A stretch of DNA of 64,000 bases. Source: JAWXBK01 sp040878185 (GTDB lineage Bacteria; Pseudomonadota; Alphaproteobacteria; Dongiales; Dongiaceae). The notes under the pieces are model-generated. The model did not search any database and was not told the DNA's origin. It saw only the letters and a program-made list of their open reading frames with translations. The position numbers and the translations under genes are program-made. The stretch is from positions 1 through 64,000 of the forward strand of contig JBBDMS010000046.1 in the NCBI GenBank assembly GCA_040878185.1, in the 5' to 3' direction. Below are positions 60,033 through 64,000 of the stretch, piece after piece. Each line of letters starts with the position of its first letter. The stretch's first letter is position 1.

Positions 60033-62267
60033 ATGCGAGGAACGAGGCGCTGGCTCGATATCCTGATCCCGGCTCTGCTGCTGCTCGCGGCGCTCGCACT
60101 GCGCATCGACGACGGCAGCGCGGTACAGCGCCTCCGCCTCATGTTGTTCGATGCCTATCAGACCCTGGCGCCGCGCACCTATCAGTCGGCCCCGGTTCGC
60201 ATCGTCGATATCGACGAGGAGAGCCTCGCCCGGATCGGGCAATGGCCCTGGCCGCGCAGCGTACTGGCCGAGCTGGTCGACCGCTTGCGCGCGGCCGGCG
60301 CCGTCACGGTTGGGCTCGATATCCTGCTCGCCGAACCGGATCGCACCGCGCCGCGCAATCTCGCCGAACAATGGGGCGATGCGCCGGGGATCGAACCGAT
60401 CCGCGAGGCATTGCTCGGTCTGCCGGATCCCGACGTGCGGCTCGCGGCCGCGCTCGCCCGCATGGCGACGGTCGGCGTGTTCGCGCTCGGCAATCAGCCG
60501 CGTCGCGATCGGCCGCCGCGGCCGGCCGGCTTCTCCTTTGCCGGCGACGATCCGCTGCGCTTCGTTGCGTCCTTCGATGGGGCGACGGCGCCGCTCGTGT
60601 TGTTCGGTATCGGCTATGCCGGGCTCGGCTTCTCGAATTTCGTGCCCGATCCGGATGGCATCGTGCGCCGCGTGCCGCTGCTCGCGCAGTATGACGGCGA
60701 CCTCTATCCATCCTTCGCCGCCGAGATCCTGCGGGTCGCGCAAGGTGCATCGAACCATCTGGTCAAGTCGTCGGGTGCGAGCGGCGAAATGAGTTTCGGT
60801 GCGGCAACCGGCATCGTGCAGATGCGCATCGGTGCCGCCGAGATTCCGACCGACGCGAACGGCAGCCTGCTGCTCTATGACAGCGGCCATCGCCCGGAAC
60901 GGTTTCTGCCGGCCTGGCAGATACTGGACGGTTCCGCCGATGCGGCGCTCATCGCAGGCCACCTCGTTCTGGTCGGCACCAGCGCCTCGGGCCTGCGCGA
61001 TATCCGCACCACGCCGCTCGAGCCGGCGCTCGGCGGCGTCGAGATTCATGCGCAACTGCTCGAACAGATGATTACCGGCGACTATCTCTACCGGCCCGAC
61101 TGGGCGAACGGCGCCGAGATTCTCTATCTGCTGCTGATCGGCGCAGCGATGATCCTCTTGATCCGGCGCAGCGGCGCGGTGCGCACGGCTTTGGTCGCGG
61201 CCGGCATCGTCGCATTGTCGCTGCTGCTCTCCTGGGCCGCCTTTCATTATGAGCGCTGGCTGGTCGATCCGCTCTCGCCGTGCCTTGCAGCACTGGGCGT
61301 CTATATCGCCGGGTCGCTGCTCGGCTATCTGCGCACCGAAGGCGAGCGCCAGCAGATCCGCTCGCAGTTCCGGCAATATGTATCGCCGGCGCTGGTCGAT
61401 CGCCTGAGCCGCCATCCCGAAGCGCTGCGGCTTGGCGGCGAGACGCGCGAGCTGACGATCCTCTTCAGCGACATTCGCGGCTTCACCGATATCGCCGAGC
61501 ATCTCGAACCCGAGGCGCTGACGCGTCTCATCAACGGATTCCTCACGCCGATGACGCGCGTCATCCAGGACAAAGGCGGCACCATCGACAAGTATATCGG
61601 CGACTGCGTCATGGCGTTCTGGAACGCGCCGCTGAGCGACGCCGATCATGCGCGCCATGCGCTCGAAGCGGCGCTCGCGATGCGCACATCGCTCGCCGAA
61701 CTGAACGACAACTGGGTCGCCGAGGCGGCGAAGGCGGGCGGGAGTTTTGCACCACTGGCCATCGGCATTGGCATCAATTCCGGCCGCTGCAGCGTCGGCA
61801 ATTTCGGCTCGGAACAGCGCTTCGATTATTCGGTGCTGGGCGACAGCGTCAATCTCGCCTCGCGGCTGGAGAGCCTGTCGCGGCATTACGGGATCGACAT
61901 CGTCGTCGGTGCCGCTACCGCGGCGGCGGTACCCGATTTCGCTTTGGTCGAGATCGATCGCGTCCGGGTCAAGGGCCGCGCGCAGCCGGAGGCGATCCAT
62001 GCGCTCCTGGGCGCTACCGCCCTCGCACAGACCGAACGCTTCGTCGGCGCGCGGGCGAATTTTGTGGCCATGCTCGCGGCCTATCGAAATCACGACTGGG
62101 ACGCGGCCCGGGCGGCGATCCGGGCCGCGATCCCGGAGGCCCGCGAAAGCGCGCCGGCGCTTGCCCCGGTTTACGATCTATATGAGGATCGCATCGCAGC
62201 GTATGAGGGCGACCCGCCACCGGCGGGCTGGGACGGGGTGTTCGAGGCCCGAACCAAGACGGGATAA
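60033..62267 (+). CDS. CHASE2-domain adenylate/guanylate cyclase
   Basis: About 744 residues from the ATG at 60033; a GTG at 60021 is an alternative. A helix at 5-28 is followed by a periplasmic CHASE2 domain (about 40-350: VRIVDIDEESLARIGQWPWP, VTVGLDILLAEPDR) and three membrane helices (about 360-435). The class III cyclase catalytic domain (about 465-650) contains ELTILFSDIRGFTDIAEHL, GTIDKYIGDCVMAFWNAP and FDYSVLGDSVNLASRLESL. A C-terminal TPR-like stretch follows. It would make cAMP or cGMP in response to an external cue. The FecR-domain gene follows by 46 bases, a recurrent pairing. Confidence 0.9.
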   Translation: MRGTRRWLDILIPALLLLAALALRIDDGSAVQRLRLMLFDAYQTLAPRTYQSAPVRIVDIDEESLARIGQWPWPRSVLAELVDRLRAAGAVTVGLDILLAEPDRTAPRNLAEQWGDAPGIEPIREALLGLPDPDVRLAAALARMATVGVFALGNQPRRDRPPRPAGFSFAGDDPLRFVASFDGATAPLVLFGIGYAGLGFSNFVPDPDGIVRRVPLLAQYDGDLYPSFAAEILRVAQGASNHLVKSSGASGEMSFGAATGIVQMRIGAAEIPTDANGSLLLYDSGHRPERFLPAWQILDGSADAALIAGHLVLVGTSASGLRDIRTTPLEPALGGVEIHAQLLEQMITGDYLYRPDWANGAEILYLLLIGAAMILLIRRSGAVRTALVAAGIVALSLLLSWAAFHYERWLVDPLSPCLAALGVYIAGSLLGYLRTEGERQQIRSQFRQYVSPALVDRLSRHPEALRLGGETRELTILFSDIRGFTDIAEHLEPEALTRLINGFLTPMTRVIQDKGGTIDKYIGDCVMAFWNAPLSDADHARHALEAALAMRTSLAELNDNWVAEAAKAGGSFAPLAIGIGINSGRCSVGNFGSEQRFDYSVLGDSVNLASRLESLSRHYGIDIVVGAATAAAVPDFALVEIDRVRVKGRAQPEAIHALLGATALAQTERFVGARANFVAMLAAYRNHDWDAARAAIRAAIPEARESAPALAPVYDLYEDRIAAYEGDPPPAGWDGVFEARTKTG

Positions 62268-62313
62268 CGCGGTGGCGCGAATCCGATCGGATCGCCACGA
62301 GGGGAGAAACCGA

Positions 62314-63000
62314 ATGCACAGGATAAAATGGCTGGCCGGCGGCACGGCAATCGCCTTGCTGGCCGCGACGCCGGCGCTGGCGGAGCCGGAAATCGGCACC
62401 GTCTTCGAGCGCGAGTATCGCGGCGCCGAAGGCACACGGGTCGGCGGCGACGTGCGCGACCTGCGCTGGAACAATGTCGTGTTCGCCGAGGAAGCGGTGC
62501 GCACCGAAGCGGAGGAATGGACCGAGCTCGAGTTTCTCGACGGAACGCGACTGAGCGTCGGCAGCAACTCGGAGGTCGTGCTCGATCGCTTCGTTTACGA
62601 TCCAGCGCAAAGCACCGGCGATGCCGTCATCACGTTCGGCAAGGGCGTGTTCCGCTTCGTCTCCGGCGACATGCAGAACAAGGACGGCTACCAGCTCGTC
62701 ACACCGGCAGCGACCCTCGAGATTCGCGGCACGATCTTCCGCCTGATCATCGATGCGGCGAACAATGTGCTGCTGTATGTCGAACAGGGCGTGGTCGAGA
62801 TGATTTCCTGCGGCGGCGACACCGAGGTGATCGATGCCGGCGATTCCGCCATTGCCTACGGCAATTGCTCGGGCGTCGCGAGCCGCTTCGGCGATGTCAC
62901 GCTGGATCATCCCGACCAGCGCGACGGCGAATCCGCAAGCGGCGGGCCGATCGACTCGGCGCGGACCCAAAGCGACAGCCAGGATAACAACGATCCGTAA
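62314..63000 (+). CDS. FecR-domain exported protein
   Basis: 228 residues with GGGGAGA as ribosome site and a signal peptide (KWLAGGTAIALLAATPALAE, cleavage near ALA-EPE). The FecR domain (about 60-160) carries AVRTEAEEWTELEFLDGTRL, LSVGSNSEVVLDRF and VITFGKGVFRFVSG, and ends TPAATLEIRGTIFRLI. The C-terminal 40 residues are polar and Asp/Ser-rich. Proteins of this kind often go with a CHASE2 cyclase as here; it may be its periplasmic partner. Confidence 0.88.
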   Translation: MHRIKWLAGGTAIALLAATPALAEPEIGTVFEREYRGAEGTRVGGDVRDLRWNNVVFAEEAVRTEAEEWTELEFLDGTRLSVGSNSEVVLDRFVYDPAQSTGDAVITFGKGVFRFVSGDMQNKDGYQLVTPAATLEIRGTIFRLIIDAANNVLLYVEQGVVEMISCGGDTEVIDAGDSAIAYGNCSGVASRFGDVTLDHPDQRDGESASGGPIDSARTQSDSQDNNDP

Positions 63001-63035
63001 ATCGGGATTTCCCGGCCGGACCGAGACGTCGCTCG

Positions 63036-63554
63036 CTAACCCGCCGAAGCTGCGCCGATGGCGCGCGCGAAGATGAGCTTGTCGTCGCCCCGCGCGTAGA
63101 AATCGGTCAGGCGTGCCCCGACCCGATAGCCGGCAGCTTCATAGAGGCGGTGCGCCGGCGCATAATCCGGCCGCGACGACGTATCGATATAGATCGCACG
63201 GCAGCCGGCGTTCGCCGCTTCGTCGTGCAGCGCATCGATCAGCGTGCGCCCGATCCCTCGACCGCGCGCCGCCGGATCGACCGCGATCCAATAAAGGTCC
63301 CAGGCGCCCCGGGTGAGCGGGATCGGCCCGAAACAGCAATAGCCAAGCAATCCCTCGCCGCCATCGGCGAAGCGGAAGCCGTAGCCGCTGGCGGCCCCGC
63401 GCTGCAGCCGTTCCTCGACCAGTTCGCGGCCGATGCCGATTTCTTCGGTGGAGAACACGCCGGTGCGGCGCAGCAATGCCTCGACCAGCCCCGGATCGCG
63501 CGTGCCGCAGGCATCGCGCAGTGTCGCTGCGGCCGGCGCTGCCGGGTCGCGCAT
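63036..63554 (-). CDS. GNAT-family N-acetyltransferase
   Basis: 172 residues from the ATG at 63554. The acetyl-CoA binding motif is DPAARGRGIGRTLIDALHDE (motif A, Q/R-x-x-G-x-G/A) with strand WDLYWIAV before and LYEAAGYRVGARLTDFYAR after. The ATG overlaps the TGA of the upstream ATP-grasp gene by one base (TGATG), so they are coupled. Combination with an ATP-grasp enzyme suggests peptide or amino-acid modification, but the substrate is unknown. Confidence 0.88.
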   Translation of the reverse strand: MRDPAAPAAATLRDACGTRDPGLVEALLRRTGVFSTEEIGIGRELVEERLQRGAASGYGFRFADGGEGLLGYCCFGPIPLTRGAWDLYWIAVDPAARGRGIGRTLIDALHDEAANAGCRAIYIDTSSRPDYAPAHRLYEAAGYRVGARLTDFYARGDDKLIFARAIGAASAG

Positions 63555-64000
63555 CAATGCGGCCGGATAACGGCGGTCGTTTCGATCGCAGCCGTGGCGC
63601 GGCGCATCGGTGCCGCCGGCTTCGTCGCACCCAGAATGCGGCCGACAACATCGGCCGCGCGCAGCCCCACGCGTTCGGCCGCCGCCATGAAGCCCGCGTC
63701 GGGCGAAAGGCACGGATTGGCGTTGATCTCGAGTACGAAGGGCTCGCCGGTTTCGTCGACCCGCACATCGACCCGCGCGTAGCCGCTCATGCGGAAGAGC
63801 CGCCAGGTGCCGCAGGCGATCTGTTCGAGCCGCGCGAGCAGGTCGGGATCGCTGTCGGACCAGCCGAAATCGCGCTGCGTGTTCTGTTCCTCGAACGAGC
63901 CGTCATGCCATTTCGCGGTATAGCCGACGATGCGCGGCTTGCCCGGCGGGAAGTCGACGAAGCACATTTCGGCGATCGGCAGCACCTGCGGCACAGTCGT
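63554..64000 (-). CDS. ATP-grasp ligase, C-terminal part (5' end outside window)
   Basis: 148 residues and the stop are visible; the frame is open to the right edge. The segment GYARVDVRVDETGEPFVLEI followed by NANPCLSPDAGF is the metal/ATP-binding end of the D-Ala-D-Ala-ligase-like ATP-grasp fold (D-x-R-x-D-x-x-G-x-P-x-x-L-E-x-N-x-x-P). CFVDFPPGKPRIVGYTAKW is upstream. It is coupled to the GNAT gene at 63036-63554. A carboxylate-amine ligase is likely; specificity unknown. Confidence 0.85.
   Translation of the reverse strand, partial: TTVPQVLPIAEMCFVDFPPGKPRIVGYTAKWHDGSFEEQNTQRDFGWSDSDPDLLARLEQIACGTWRLFRMSGYARVDVRVDETGEPFVLEINANPCLSPDAGFMAAAERVGLRAADVVGRILGATKPAAPMRRATAAIETTAVIRPH

Noticed and set aside
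58290..62093. A very long open frame (over 1200 codons) extending the gamma-glutamyltransferase upstream
   Set aside because: The upstream part lies opposite the cyclase gene, has Arg/Ala-rich shadow composition and no homology. The GGT starts at 59897.

Overview
The window is high-GC chromosomal DNA from an alphaproteobacterium whose species I cannot name. Supporting signs are the phoR-pstSCAB-phoU-phoB order, PstA and PstC with long N-terminal extensions, a two-domain NADP-malic enzyme beside mutS, the run mutS-glnD-murJ, and the run dapF-mtaB-ftsY. Most of the window is ordinary core metabolism with tight, often ATGA-overlapping gene pairs.

Layout. Positions 1-282 hold the end of an ampG-like permease. 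Positions 290-10164 (minus strand) are the phosphate operon phoR / pstS-pstC-pstA-pstB-phoU-phoB, split by a 2.05-kb IS1595-type element (6566-8618). This element has matching terminal inverted repeats and a direct target repeat. It carries a transposase, two convergent micro-genes and two tRNA genes or tRNA-like sequences. One tRNA has a leucine-type class II body but a UGG (proline) anticodon, which makes this element the most unusual object in the window. The Pho box that drives pstS survives just outside the left end. Positions 10256-23738 hold an exported protein, a DUF3309 mini-protein, maeB, a GST, mutS, two paralogous lipoproteins, glnD and murJ. Positions 23860-29609 are an accessory-like stretch: a methyltransferase with an asparagine synthetase that has a large low-complexity insertion, a protein with a histone-H1-like tail, repeat clusters, and an AT-rich islet with two small hypothetical genes.

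Positions 29718-34293 hold the ybbP-like permease, ybbA-like ATPase and divergent tesA set. Positions 34302-39862 hold a FIST sensor-domain protein, an aldo/keto reductase, thpR, a sirtuin, a uracil-DNA glycosylase-family protein, a minimal metallopeptidase, pterin dehydratase and a VOC protein. Positions 39968-50464 hold two pairs of DMT-family transporters (the second pair a recent tandem duplicate), a DUF1232 protein, an SDR, a GT8-like glycosyltransferase, dapF-mtaB-ftsY and an FkbM-type methyltransferase. Positions 50469-55359 hold a NUDIX hydrolase, a sorbosone/glucose dehydrogenase-like protein, azlCD, pgk and a DUF488 protein.

Positions 55414-55873 have no convincing protein gene but fold into several strong hairpins and end in a minus-strand intrinsic terminator, so a noncoding RNA or long 3' UTR is possible. 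After that come a bicupin, a UGT-like glycosyltransferase with a lysine-rich tail, gamma-glutamyltransferase, a CHASE2-type adenylate cyclase paired with a FecR-domain protein, a GNAT acetyltransferase and the end of an ATP-grasp ligase that runs off the right edge. Dispersed palindromic repeats occur in several intergenic gaps. All functional calls rest on reading motifs and gene order by eye; no database search was possible.
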